Positions 29,923-40,912 are shown, counted from the stretch's first letter. The stretch: DNA of 64,000 nucleotides from Skeletonema tropicum (GCA_037178625.1 CM074132.1:3720001-3784000), one strand, 5' to 3'. Numbers and translations are program-made. Notes: a model not told the origin generated them from the letters alone.

Positions 29923-31983
29923 CAGGTGGTCTGGACCCGCCACGATGAGTTCCGCCACGATTTCCGCCACGATTCTTAAAAAGTTATTCCTTACTTATGG
30001 TATAGAGACTTTCCCATTCCGCCACACCCGCCATCCAGGCACCATCCACAATCCACATGCAAAGACAGGCATCTCAATGGGAGCCATTCAAGGGAGCCAT
30101 CCAAAATAAACAAACCGCCACCACCGTTCAAATCCGCCGCATAACAACAAAACCAAAACCATGCATGACGGGAGATAATATCTCCTACAGCCACGACGCC
30201 ATCCAACTTCATACGAAAATTATTTCATGCTACTACCATGTCATCATTGATCCTATCAGCACACCGTCTCCTTACGAGAAAAAAAAAAATCCAGGTAAAT
30301 ATTCAGTGTCTATTATTTTATCTGCTCTACACAAAAAATGTTGTTACTTACTGAATAATTTCCGAAAAACAACTCCGCACACAGGCCGACTACTCTTATC
30401 CCGATCTCCTCTTATGGCATCAGCGTTTTCTAATTAATTATCAGCGTCAATTTATCATTGTGCTGTCAGGCGTTATTGATGACAGCGGCAAAAGATGAGG
30501 TTATCTGAAGAAATTATTGATATTTTTTAAGATTTCCGGGGGGGGGGATAGTGGACAGTATTCAGGAGGAACAAAGGGTGGCAGTCTTGGGGGCAAGCTA
30601 TTCCATGGCTTCATCCTGTTTGACTGCTTTTCTTTCTGTAATGAGTGGCTTCCTCTAACCGTAACAAACTGTGCATTGACGAAGCCTAGATCTTCAATCA
30701 TTTGTTGATCAAAGAACCCATCCCCAGCGACAATGTTGACGTTGGATAAAGGACGGTAAGGTGCACTCTCTCCAAGGAAGTCTGCCAAAAATTTATACAT
30801 ATCAGCCATGCGCTATGCCCAAGCTGGTACGCCTCATCATCATTCAACTCCTCATTCTCTATGCCTTGCAGAAAGTTACTACTATTGACGATCTGTTTGA
30901 AAGCATCGTAGTCTTTATTGGAACTGCGGAACGTTGGCATGAGCCTGTGGACTTTGACCCGTATGTTAAATACATCCTGCTTTGACACAATCTTTGAGCT
31001 AGGCCAAACTGGGGTCATGACACTCTTGATCATCGCAGATGATATCTTTCCACACAACTCGTAGACATTGCACAATTGAAATAGGGCAGCATCAGGCATT
31101 TTCTCGACGTATGCACCTGCACGAGACATTGTTACAACCCTATTCTGCCGACCTGGGTGACAATTTCCAGCATGGGTGGTACATGTACCATTGCCAATCT
31201 CAACGGGCTGATCCCATTCAGGTTTGTACGAAGGAATTGGCCTATCTTTCCCCTTCTGAGACTCTGGAAAGTATGGTGTCTTTACCAAGGGCTTGAGATT
31301 AATTGTAAATGTGCAGCCTGCCTTCAGTGAACCACTTGTGAAATCACGTCTTGGTGTTCTAACATCACTACCAAACCTGTTACACCTGATTTCCAACTTT
31401 TCAAGTGTAGAAGTCCAACCATGCTTTTGTTCAATAACGTTTAAAACTGATTGAACTAAATCTCTGCTCTTCCACGTTTCTCCCGGCTTGAATAACTCAG
31501 CCGTAATTTTGTCGAAGTCACATTTGTCTTCGTTGTAGTGATCAGATGTAATGGAGCAATTTTCAAAGTACGAAGCGTAGTCAAAATCAACTACCATGCG
31601 ACGAGTCTCATTCTTTTTACCAAATGAGACATCATCATAGATCTTTAGCGACCTCGCAAATGAGGTTGATGGACAAGGTGTGTTTACTTCTTGAGACATA
31701 GCAGCAATGATAGATGTGTCCTCAATACAATTGATTGAGTAAGTAAGTAAGTAGGTTCATGTCATCGGTCATTTTTTTGCTGGCGGCCCAGGGCGGCCCA
31801 TTCAAATTTCAAACTCAAGAGAATCTTATGTGTGGAAGTAAGTATTGTGACCAAGACAGTCACGTGGCGGAATGGCGGGTGTGGCGGAATGGGAAAGTCT
31901 CTATACCATAAGTAAGGAATAACTTTTTAAGAATCGTGGCGGAAATCGTGGCGGAACTCATCGTGGCGGGTCCAGACCACCTG
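29923..31983 (-). mobile_element. Mutator-like element, 2061 bp (unit 2)
   Basis: Same length and ends as 3197-5257, with ATAAGTAA at 29915-29922 and 31984-31991. No difference from the unit 1 copy was noticed. Confidence 0.9.
30501..31699 (-). pseudogene. Mutator-like transposase fragment (unit 2 copy)
   Basis: Two frames (31699-30698 and 30809-30501) with the same frameshift as the copy at 3775-4973; see there for domains. Confidence 0.65.
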
Positions 31984-32045
31984 ATAAGTAAATCAGGAAG
32001 GTGAACGTTTCAGATTCAGATTCAGATAAAAAACATTGACCACCC

Positions 32046-32511
32046 CTTGTTTTTAAGGGCTAGTACGCTCTAAAATAATGTGAGGGAGCCCTTACAGGTA
32101 CTTAGTCTTTTTTGTAGTGGTACAGTATGAGGCGTTTCACATCACCACCGATCAACCATCAAACCATGGCACAAAGTTAGCGCTCTCCACCCCATACGGC
32201 ACGTGTGTACTACGCCAAAATCACTGGGGTCGGTGAAATAACTACGACGGTAAATCATTACTAATACCATTAGCCGCCATTATTCGCTGGAATTCTATCA
32301 CTGGAACCTTTCGAATTTTTTAATTAATACACCCACCGTCGTCATTGCATCCGACGGTACATGCACCACTCGACACAACAGCATCCTCCCCTACACATCG
32401 TTGCGGCGCTCTTACTACACAAAAATTGTCACGGGCGCTTCACCTATCAATATACCATCGACCGCCGTCGGAATTGTCTCACTGGCCACCGCATAATTTG
32501 AAAACAACAGC
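32046..32511 (+). repeat. Left 466 bp terminal inverted repeat
   Basis: Exactly as long as the right repeat and apparently free of mismatches. It ends 41 bp before the ATG of the first gene and so must carry its promoter. A short internal run AATTTTTTAATTAAT lies in the middle. The partner is at 34855-35320. Confidence 0.9.
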
Positions 32512-32552
32512 GCTCCTATTGTAATTTGAAAATAATAATATTTATTCACAGC

Positions 32553-33515
32553 ATGAGTGAGGAGGGCGAGGAAAGACAACCAAAGAGGAGTAAGGGGGAT
32601 TCAATTCAAGAGAAGAAAGAGGATAAAATGAAGGCCGAGGATATGTGGACACACATTGAGAACAATAAAAACTTGCTCAATCATATCAAGGCCAACAAAG
32701 ATGAATGGAAACAGGAACACTTCGCATATATTCGTGAATTTTGTTCCCATGTGCAGATGCACAAGAAAGACTTCCCCCTTGTTATGGGAGATAAATACCC
32801 TGATTATGAGAGCCCCCCGGCAACTGAGGGGAGTGGAATTGAGCTTACAATGGGATACATCACAAAGGTTGCGCGGAGGGAGGATACATCTTCCATCACC
32901 GATGAACCGATCTTACAGGTTGTGGAACGAGAGACCAAGTATCGAGGAACTGTTGAAATGAAAGGAGGGAAAGGTGGATCTTCTACTGTCACTCAAGTAC
33001 AATTTACTCATCTCACGTTGTGCGACGGTGACGGCAACATTATTGTCGGACGTGTTGTTACTCACCTCACACACGAAGCAAGGAAGCTGGAAAGGGGGGA
33101 CATAATCAAGTTACCAGTGTTCACAGAGCTGACACACAGAATTGGCAACAGCAACCCAATGCCAGCTTTATTCATTGTCGAGTTTCGAAAGATTGGCTAT
33201 GCTATAATCCCAGAGAATGTGAAGCAACAGCAACTATCGTGCGACCTGTCGAACTCATCCGACAAGTCTAATGATACTCCATCTGCGAATGATAATGATA
33301 CTGCGGGCGGCAACCTGCAGAAAGATGTCTCCAATGCAAAGTGTGAATTTCCAAACCGTCTATGTTCCATCAACGGCATTCAAATGATTGTCTGCATCTG
33401 TAAATCACAGCCAGTTCATAGGTTGAACTTGAATACAATCCGAGAGGATTGTTACTTTGCAACAGAAGAAGTGGATAAAATGACAAACAGCCAGAAGAGA
33501 TGCAGATGTCTTTAA
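32553..33515 (+). CDS. RPA70N-like OB-fold protein of the long-TIR element
   Basis: ATG at 32553 ('MSEEGEERQPKRSKG'), 320 codons. Residues 1-90 are charged and helical. About 112-218 resemble the N-terminal OB-fold of replication protein A 70 kDa (Rep_fac-A_N): 'EPILQVVE', 'FTHLTLCDGDGNIIVGRVVT', 'LERGDIIKLPVFTEL', 'PALFIVEFRKIGY', in the order PILQV / LSDG / L..GsIIrL / I..LE of the family. RPA70N binds partner proteins and weakly ssDNA, so a role at replication or repair intermediates during transposition is inferred. The C-terminal 60 residues hold several Cys and His. The last residues (after 'NSQKR') meet the 3' end of the opposite gene and may be truncated by an internal deletion. The assignment is by eye and should be tested. 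Confidence 0.6.
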   Translation: MSEEGEERQPKRSKGDSIQEKKEDKMKAEDMWTHIENNKNLLNHIKANKDEWKQEHFAYIREFCSHVQMHKKDFPLVMGDKYPDYESPPATEGSGIELTMGYITKVARREDTSSITDEPILQVVERETKYRGTVEMKGGKGGSSTVTQVQFTHLTLCDGDGNIIVGRVVTHLTHEARKLERGDIIKLPVFTELTHRIGNSNPMPALFIVEFRKIGYAIIPENVKQQQLSCDLSNSSDKSNDTPSANDNDTAGGNLQKDVSNAKCEFPNRLCSINGIQMIVCICKSQPVHRLNLNTIREDCYFATEEVDKMTNSQKRCRCL

Positions 33516-34844
33516 AGCAATAGGCTTATTCGTTACAGAGCTGTTTACAACAAAAACGCTCTGTTTGCCTTTGTGTCTATTGCTATAAGAACGAGTGCAA
33601 CCAGCACCATCCTGACTAACATTGGATTGGCATGTCGAGTGTGTTTGTCCATTCTTGTCAGTCCACTTCAAGTCACCTACGTAGTCTTCCGCATTACGAG
33701 TCTCATTGTTATGCTCACGCCTGTTCTCCAATATCCTGCCGTCACAAACACTACTGATTGCTGCTCTATGCTTTCTATTCAAACTCCTTAAGTTCTTAGT
33801 GTTTGGACCCTTAATCCCAAGCTTTGCAAGGTAACTTTGAGTCTTTCTCATGTTAATCCCAACACCAAAGCTACCTGCTATACGCAAATTGATCTCTGGT
33901 TGGGGGCGTACGAACTTCCGCTCTCTATCCACTACCCTCGTCTTGACCATCTTAGTATTTAGAAAGCAAAGCCTTTCGGTACACACCGGACAAATCCAAA
34001 CCTCTTTTACTGCTGCGCCCTCTTTTGTATTCCGCTCAATTAGTTTCAATTGCTGTCCACACTTTGCTGAGTGTCCAGTTGCAAGTCGGATGAAATCATC
34101 CATGTTGTTACATTGCATGAATATGTAGCTATCAAGAGGCGCAATCTCTGGCCCACTCCACAAACTTTGTTGGTCGACGGGTTCTGCCTCTTTGGCTGAA
34201 CCCTCAATCATGTCGATACCCGATTCAAATTCTACTTCAACATGAGCTTCCTCTTCAACATAAGCTTCCTGCGTTTCATCTTCTCGCACGCTAGTATCTG
34301 GTGGCTGCGTTCCTTCATCTTCTGGCCTCTCGCCGACTGTTTCATGCGTTTCATCTTCCTGTGCACCAGAGTCTGGTTGATGCGTTCCTTCGTCACGAGC
34401 TTCAGTCCTCTCCTGCTGCGTTTGGGTTTCCACCTGTGCAAGCTCATCCAGTGCATCGTTCACTCTCTTCAAATGGTCTGCTGCTTCTGCACAAGTTTTG
34501 AAAAAATTTCTTTCAGGATTAATATTTATACGTTTACCCCCACCTCCTGCCTTGAACCGTTGCTCGTTCGGAAGCTGTATTGCTTTGGGGGAGTTCTTCG
34601 GGATATAGTAGGCAGTGTTGCGAAACATATTTTTCCAGAGAAATATTTCCCCTTTATTAACCACCTTCAGTGCATTGATGACCATGACGTCTGTCAACGA
34701 ACTATGCACCCCACAGTGGACATGACGGTCGCGTATTTCTTTTGGTGTCAACCACAGCTTCCTTTTGTCATCCGGAAGGCACTGAGTGAGAAATAACATG
34801 CTTGCTTTCACTTCACGGTTAATTGGGGATGTCGTTACTGACAT
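33405..34844 (-). CDS. Mutator-like transposase, N-terminal part, of the long-TIR element
   Basis: ATG at 34844, just 11 bp inside the right TIR; 479 codons. Residues 20-85 look like a small winged-helix-type domain; 140-205 is an acidic linker with two repeats ('DEGT.QPD'); 260-293 has Cys pairs (C262, C285, C288, C293); 318-445 resembles the first part of a Mutator-like DDE domain with 'IAGSFGVGINMRKTQSYL' and 'NVSQDGAGCTRSYS', where D412 would be the first catalytic Asp. The remaining acidic residues are absent: from about residue 447 the frame runs antisense through the 3' end of the other gene. It therefore looks like a deletion product. Family level is inferred from pattern. Confidence 0.55.
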   Translation of the reverse strand: MSVTTSPINREVKASMLFLTQCLPDDKRKLWLTPKEIRDRHVHCGVHSSLTDVMVINALKVVNKGEIFLWKNMFRNTAYYIPKNSPKAIQLPNEQRFKAGGGGKRININPERNFFKTCAEAADHLKRVNDALDELAQVETQTQQERTEARDEGTHQPDSGAQEDETHETVGERPEDEGTQPPDTSVREDETQEAYVEEEAHVEVEFESGIDMIEGSAKEAEPVDQQSLWSGPEIAPLDSYIFMQCNNMDDFIRLATGHSAKCGQQLKLIERNTKEGAAVKEVWICPVCTERLCFLNTKMVKTRVVDRERKFVRPQPEINLRIAGSFGVGINMRKTQSYLAKLGIKGPNTKNLRSLNRKHRAAISSVCDGRILENRREHNNETRNAEDYVGDLKWTDKNGQTHSTCQSNVSQDGAGCTRSYSNRHKGKQSVFVVNSSVTNKPIALKTSASLLAVCHFIHFFCCKVTILSDCIQVQPMNWL

Positions 34845-34854
34845 TTTTTATGTT

Positions 34855-35320
34855 GCTGTTGTTTTCAAATTATGCGGTGGCCAGTGAGACAATTCCGACG
34901 GCGGTCGATGGTATATTGATAGGTGAAGCGCCCGTGACAATTTTTGTGTAGTAAGAGCGCCGCAACGATGTGTAGGGGAGGATGCTGTTGTGTCGAGTGG
35001 TGCATGTACCGTCGGATGCAATGACGACGGTGGGTGTATTAATTAAAAAATTCGAAAGGTTCCAGTGATAGAATTCCAGCGAATAATGGCGGCTAATGGT
35101 ATTAGTAATGATTTACCGTCGTAGTTATTTCACCGACCCCAGTGATTTTGGCGTAGTACACACGTGCCGTATGGGGTGGAGAGCGCTAACTTTGTGCCAT
35201 GGTTTGATGGTTGATCGGTGGTGATGTGAAACGCCTCATACTGTACCACTACAAAAAAGACTAAGTACCTGTAAGGGCTCCCTCACATTATTTTAGAGCG
35301 TACTAGCCCTTAAAAACAAG
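34855..35320 (-). repeat. Right 466 bp terminal inverted repeat
   Basis: Reverse complement of 32046-32511. It supplies the upstream sequence of the transposase gene, so both genes of the element are driven by the same promoter sequence. Confidence 0.9.
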
Positions 35321-37022
35321 CGACCCCGTAACCTTAAGGTAGAACACAAGTAAGAAAACGCTAAGTAAAAGTAGCTGTTTATCTAGTGAAGATGGCTCTG
35401 TAGATCAACGATAGGAATTGGTATATCCCCATGCGAACTCAAATCCGGCCAAATCAAGTCACGCATCAACCGTTTTGCCCACGGGCAGAAAAAGTGACCG
35501 TTGCTTCTTCACACTTTCTCTCACCAATCACCAACCACAAACGGCCAAAGACACAACCACCATGATGCCATTATGGACTGCCTAGTAGTACAAAATCGAC
35601 ACTGTACCAAGACGGACTTTTGATACTGGAGGCGGAGAAGCCCATTTTTAGATTGCCTTCGAAAAAGTCCGTCTTGGTTCGACATATCCTAGGAGAAAAT
35701 AGCCCTGCCCACGACGTAACGGAAATTGGTCGATGCAACTGATGTCGTCGACGAATGCATTGGGTAATCATCGCTTACACCATTTACGATGCCACCACGA
35801 CGCAACATCGATAGTATATATCCATAGGGAGGCGTCAGTGTCTTGGTAGCCGCTTCTTCGCCCGATTACATCGTCCTGAACGTCGGCTACTTGGTGTCAA
35901 CATATTTTAAATATTTTTTTACATCAAAGCTACTGTTCAGTAAAGAGGGGCAATACACCATCTTCGAAGGCCACCAACCCGCTCCCTCGACTCCAATATG
36001 ATTATAGACGACGGCTAGGCACTCTGGAGCAGAACGAAAGGCCATATGACGTCGCCTACACGAAAAAAATATATACACATGATAATTCGTTTCCGTCCAA
36101 CACAACAATCAACTGACAATTAATGCAACCGGCGTAGATATCGATCAAAGAAACATCAATACATCATTACTATGATAGTATATATCCATGGGAGTAATAT
36201 TAATAGTGAATATTGTGGGGAACATCATAATTATCAAGTATTACAATCATTATAATTCACACAAAAAAGTACCAACAAATAATAACATAGTCTATCTGAT
36301 ATAATACTCTACCTTGATGCTCCACCAACACATAGATGTCTTGCCTCACAATCATTCACGATAACCACTAATTTGCATTTAGTGGCTCATTACAAAGTTG
36401 ATTGTTGAATACACTCTGGGAATGATAAGTAGATTGCCTCTCTCTGATAAAATGAGTTTGATCATGTACTAGTTGATATTTGAAAACACTCAAAGTATCC
36501 AAAGACGCCTCCCATGTAATATATATCGATTTTACGCGAGGAATCCCTCTCCTTAGATGTATATCACCACAAAAATGTCCGTGGGAGGGGTGACGGGAGG
36601 TAAAAGTCGTGGATTTTATGCCGTTGATGGCGACTGGCGACGTTAATTTCTTAATTTTCGGTGAATCAACTGACTATTACCGTCGGAAACACTTAGATTA
36701 AGATGTATAGAATCGAATAAGCCAAGTATAATAGGTTTGTTTATTAGATGTGAATAACTGTGGCCATAGTAGTGGAGGACATCATGGTGAGGGTGTAAAA
36801 GATGATATTTGGAGGGTGGATTTTGCGTGGTACCGGTTAGCGACGGCCTCTGTACGAAGGAATCGAGCCCCCTAGCTACGGCCAAAACAGCGATTGTACA
36901 GTAGGAATAATACTCAAAAACACTTGTGTTCTACCTTAAAATGTCTCTCAGCCCTAAACCCTTTAAATAACCCTACCATAGTCATCGGCCGTGCAGGTCG
37001 ACAGGTCGATTTTTTGCACCCG
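35321..37022. other. Gene-poor stretch at start of unit 2
   Basis: After a 13 bp remnant (CGACCCCGTAACC) it equals 5324-7008 apart from a few substitutions and an 8 bp insertion (a duplicated AGGTCGAC) near 37000. The stem-loop is at 35606-35678. No gene seen. Confidence 0.5.
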
Positions 37023-37478
37023 GAGCCTTTCCCGCAATTTTTTTGTTAGTGAAATGCTCTAGCTTTGGGCCATGGTGGCCAAAATTAAGTTTCAGGGAAG
37101 TGGTTTACATGCTTGTCCCGAGATACTATCCTTTAGGTGACTATTATGTGAGTATATATACGGAGGGGCAGGTGGTGAACCCTTATATTTTCGTCGAGAT
37201 ATGCATTTGAAGGTGCTCTCTAGCTTGGTACTAGCTTTGATGGCTGATGGCCTGCAAAATTGTGCAGAAAAAAGCTATGGTAGTGGACTCTCACATGCAT
37301 TTCTCAGCGGAGCATTGGAATTATCGGCCAGTTAACACATGTATAGAACCCCCATTATGGTCGACAAAAGGATCGTGATACTGGAAAAGCATATTCGGCA
37401 ACTCTCCAAAATATAATTTTGGCCATTGTGGCCCAAAGCTAGAGCATTTCACTAACAAAAAAAATTGAAAAAAGGCTC
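37023..37478. mobile_element. Foldback/MITE-like inverted repeat (unit 2 copy)
   Basis: Same inverted arms as 7009-7471; the core is a few bases shorter near 37275 (loss of one TATATGG-type repeat). Confidence 0.55.
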
Positions 37479-37839
37479 ATTCACTAGAACCCCATCAAAC
37501 ATCCTAGAACGAGCCGACTCAATTTGGAAATCAAAACAAAGAAACTATCACTACGGGGGATCCTACAAAAGCCCAGACCCAAGCACCTACTACACACAAA
37601 TGTTCGGGAGAACGGTTTGTAAGGCAAACGGCTCGGCAGGACTAGCTGCCATTCAAGCACTCTATGAGAGCAACAATGGCCCGATAACAGCGTCATCACT
37701 TAATGATGACAAAATTTCATATTTATTACACAGTACAGGTGGCAGATCTATTTCACAAAGAAGTAGCTCTCAGTCGACTCAAGAGTCTTCACAGCCATCT
37801 ACAGATACTTTTCTTGTTTACAATACCAGTGATACGTAG
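37465..37839 (+). CDS. Open frame without ATG (unit 2 copy)
   Basis: Identical translation to 7458-7832; starts at TTG in the right arm of the inverted repeat. Unknown and doubtful. Confidence 0.2.
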   Translation: MKKGSFTRTPSNILERADSIWKSKQRNYHYGGSYKSPDPSTYYTQMFGRTVCKANGSAGLAAIQALYESNNGPITASSLNDDKISYLLHSTGGRSISQRSSSQSTQESSQPSTDTFLVYNTSDT

Positions 37840-38274
37840 TTTACCGTAGCACAAAAATAACCTAACGCCCCACCCAACCGGGTGCAAAAAGTGAAGTTAG
37901 GGTAACTTATTTCTCTGAATAAGCTCTATTATGTGCTTCGTGCTTCATGGAAAGGGAAGAGTGATTAGATAGTAGATGATAGTGCAGACTGAGGTTTGAG
38001 GGACAGAAGTTCCTTCGTTTGATGATTTAGTTGGGAGTGGCTGAAGGTCGCAAATATTGAAAGACATAATATCTTCTATCCTCGAGTTAATCTTGAGCTC
38101 AAGCTGTCCAAGATATGTATGAGCTCAGCAAGAGGCTACTTATTATGATGCATCTCCTGCACCATAGCTGCTGGCTGAAATGAAAAGTATCGAGCAAAGT
38201 TACATCTGTACATCAAGATCACGCCTGTATCTCTTCTGCGCTGCACTGAATCAGCTGTGTGAAGTTATCATCAT

Positions 38275-38781
38275 TCACAAATACAGCCTACTTATATAAT
38301 ATCGTCTGACTCCCCCAAAGTACACAAGAGTTAACCTCTTCTCACCCTTGCTACATTCTACATACCGGTCGGCCGAATAAGCGGACGTGAAGAACATTGA
38401 CGCTATATATATGTAGCTCACTCTCTTTGTCCTTGTAGCAACCTCTAAGAGCTTTTCCCAAAATGATTCAAGGTTGGAGAAATATATCTCTAGGTCTGTA
38501 CGAGTGTCAAGTGTTGAGCTTTCGACATTAACGAGAAGGGCTTCTTGACGGATGTCACATTTCTTGGCGGCAACGAGAAGCTCTAGACATGCTGTAAGAT
38601 AATGCATGAAAGCAACAAGAAGTAGAGACGACGACGATCGTGATAGAGCGAGTGATATACGTATTGGAACTGAGCCGTGACGTATATACACACTTTGTTG
38701 AGTAAATCTCAAGAGAGGGATGAGCATAACAAGATAGATCACAAGCGAGCATTGGAATTGGACTTTGACAAGCAGTGCCAT
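38275..38781 (-). CDS. Hypothetical hydrophobic protein, uninterrupted version
   Basis: 168 codons from ATG 38781. It spans the empty site of the 2284 bp element (GTAGCTCA around 38413). The first 75 residues hold two or more possible membrane segments. Not recognised, and coding status is uncertain: no splice signals or domain support it. Confidence 0.3.
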   Translation of the reverse strand: MALLVKVQFQCSLVIYLVMLIPLLRFTQQSVYIRHGSVPIRISLALSRSSSSLLLVAFMHYLTACLELLVAAKKCDIRQEALLVNVESSTLDTRTDLEIYFSNLESFWEKLLEVATRTKRVSYIYIASMFFTSAYSADRYVECSKGEKRLTLVYFGGVRRYYISRLYL

Positions 38782-38960
38782 AAACAATATTTTTACATTT
38801 GACAAAAAAACACGAGACACATTATGTATATTTTGTACATTCTCATTCCTACAACCGAGCAGATGGAAACGCCAATTCAAAATCCATCCCGCCTCTCTAT
38901 CTCTCTAGAGAGAGAGAGGCAGCAAATAATGTGCCATGAGTCACAAGACACAAGACAGCG

Positions 38961-39101
38961 CTACTTGGAGGACAGGCCCTGCTCGACTGCTAAAACTAAA
39001 CTTGCCATCTTGTTCCTGCCCTCTAGTAAAGGCCTTACGTCAACAGTCTCTGCTTGGTCCGAGTTGCGGTGGATGTATGGACGGTTATGATCGCCCGCGC
39101 G
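38961..39101 (-). pseudogene. Candidate C-terminal exon (unit 2 copy of 11246-11386)
   Basis: Same sequence as in unit 1 ('RPYIHRNSDQAETVDV'). Confidence 0.3.
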
Positions 39102-39199
39102 TTAATATCACGTGCTAGCTAGAGAACTAATTTGTGATGAATCACTGCATCTCTTGCAGAAACTGAAAAGAGAAAGTGCCAAGAACTCTTTTCAGTGCA

Positions 39200-39394
39200 A
39201 TGAAGGGCAAGGCGTTGCTTGTAGTAGTTGCACATAGCTATACGTCTGCGGACGAGATTGCATTTATTCAAGATGGAAAGATTGTAGAGTGAGGCTCTTA
39301 TCATGAACTCATGCTTTTGAGAGGAGGCTATTGCAGTCAGTGCAATTTTACATGTGATAGCCACCCTCAAAACATCGCATTCTGTAGGGAGTAA
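39200..39394 (+). pseudogene. ABC transporter ATPase remnant (unit 2 copy)
   Basis: Same as 11485-11679, including the in-frame TGA after 'DGKIVE'. Confidence 0.55.
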
Positions 39395-39634
39395 GGATGC
39401 TGACAAAGACCAAGACGAACAAAATGATATCCAAATTCTGCCGAGCAAGTGCTGGGAACATCAAGACGTCCGGCGCTGATAAGATATGGAACATCTCTCA
39501 AGAGGGCTAAGATCAAGATCACATAAGTTCGTGTCATAAATTATTTACATCTTTTGAATGTACACTCTACCCAACACCTCTCATTCACGCGAAAATTGGA
39601 ACGCAAAGCATCAATCATCCCGATAGAGAAAGAG

Positions 39635-40012
39635 TTACTTGGCGGCAGGTGTGACAGGATAGGCCCTCAACTCCTCAAACTGCACATCAACAGGCTGTGC
39701 TTGGTCCAAATAGCGGTGGATGAATGGACGGTAGCTGGCCGTGTCGATTTGTGGTATGCCGTATGAAGAGTGTGCTCAGAGAAGTAAACGTTGAACTGCT
39801 CTTGAATCACAATGGAAGTAGGAACTACGAAGATTTCAAGTTGGGCAGGAAGATGTGTTGTTAGAAAGATGACTCGAAACGAAAAATAAAGACATGTCAA
39901 CAAGAATCTATCGCTATTGACATCAAATTCTTTGGGGGTATATGGGCGGGGGACGTCACACAAGATGCTGACAGGGTTTGAATAATCAAGGTACTCCGGC
40001 AGGCTACAGATC
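39635..40012 (-). CDS. Candidate last two exons of an unknown gene (unit 2 copy)
   Basis: Same as 11920-12300 except for loss of one codon ('AQPVDV' for 'AQPPVDV'), an in-frame change. Here the upstream DNA (40093-40845) is present, so the gene could be complete in this unit. Confidence 0.35.
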
Positions 40013-40092
40013 CGGGGTCCTCCTCACCCTCCTAAAGGGATCACTGAATCGCCCGCACATCCATAACTCTCAGCTTTTCTCCCAATCAATCT

Positions 40093-40845
40093 CCACCTGT
40101 ACGGAAACTGTGTGCTCTGGAACCCCAAACTCAGAGTGCGGTCCGAAGACGTTTAACATGCCCAGGGCCAATTTGTATAGCACCGGCTTCCACGGTGCTG
40201 AAGTTGTTGCTCGATCTCACCTACTGTTCTTCCCGATCATGAATCATGTAACTCACCTGTAATCATCGGCCATCGGCTGCGGTCGCCAGAAAAGCGCCTG
40301 CTTCAAGGCGGCGGCGATGCGTGCGGGTGAATGCAGTTGGGAGGGGCGGTGGGATAGCGGCCGGCGAGCGGAGGAGAGTTGGCCGACATGGTGGTTTGGT
40401 AGGAATGATGTTGACGGTTTGCTCGATGAAAAATCATGAGCTGTGCTCAGCAAGCAGCGGCAGCGGCATGTGGCTTGCGATAGCAATTTGCCATCCATGA
40501 TTGAATGAATGGCTGTGAGAGCACCTCACGAAGCAGTCTGTCGGCATGATTGAATGAATGGCTGAGCTTTTGGTCGGCATGATTGAATAACAGCATGAGA
40601 TGATGCGGTCGGTGGCATCATGATTTTTTGAGCGAGGATTTTTTGGTCACGTTTGTTGGACAATTCGAGTACCGAATGAACAAGCAAGGTTGAAGTTTAA
40701 GTTGGTACTTATCACAAATGAACAAGTTGTACTTACATATGTTAAAAGAAGTAGTCTGTTGGGAGGTACATACCTACTTATCTAAGCTTTTTTTTGAGCT
40801 GATAAATAAGTGATTAGTTTAGGATGGTATTCAGGAGCTGTTTCT
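40093..40845. other. Unit 2-specific stretch with coding-like minus-strand frame
   Basis: Absent from unit 1. The minus strand has 'WKPVLYKLALGMLNVFGPHS' and 'EFGVPEHTVSVQVEIDW' (40 open codons near 40190-40070). This frame can be joined to ATGATTACAG by removing a GTGAGT...CTTCAG intron (about 40258-40198). Further upstream an 81-codon frame (40498-40253) begins at an ATG with a basic, Ser-rich, transit-peptide-like start. Three copies of CATGATTGAAT(G)AATGGCTG-like sequence lie at 40490-40600. I cannot assemble a full gene. Confidence 0.35.
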
Positions 40846-40912
40846 AAGCTTTGTTGTACAGCAAACGAAAGCCAAAAAATGCACATACTTAGCTGCTATT
40901 TTATCACATAGA

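Larger units (their letters stand above)
29613..32045. mobile_element. Mariner-type MITE interrupted by a Mutator-like element; right end altered (unit 2)
   Basis: TA at 29611-29612 and the left arm are intact. The right arm reads CATTGACCACCCC and is then replaced by the end of the long-TIR element. After that element the flank resumes as TTAAGGTAGAAC. Confidence 0.65.
32046..35320. mobile_element. Long-TIR element (3275 bp, 466 bp TIRs) with RPA70N-like gene and Mutator-like transposase gene
   Basis: The ends start CTTGTTTTTAAGGGCTAGTA in both orientations and stay complementary for 466 bp (32046-32511 and 34855-35320). Two convergent genes fill the interior. Unit 1 has no such element at the corresponding place (around 5323). 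Left flank CCACCCC and right flank CGACCCCGTAACC do not form a clean target duplication. Near-identical TIRs imply recent insertion or gene conversion. The transposase frame is incomplete, so this copy is probably non-autonomous. I know of no named element with this pair of genes. Confidence 0.85.

Noticed and set aside
32040..35335. Target duplication for the long-TIR element from CCACCCC and CGACCCC
   Set aside because: The flanks are similar but do not form an exact direct repeat, and the right flank has extra bases absent from the empty site.
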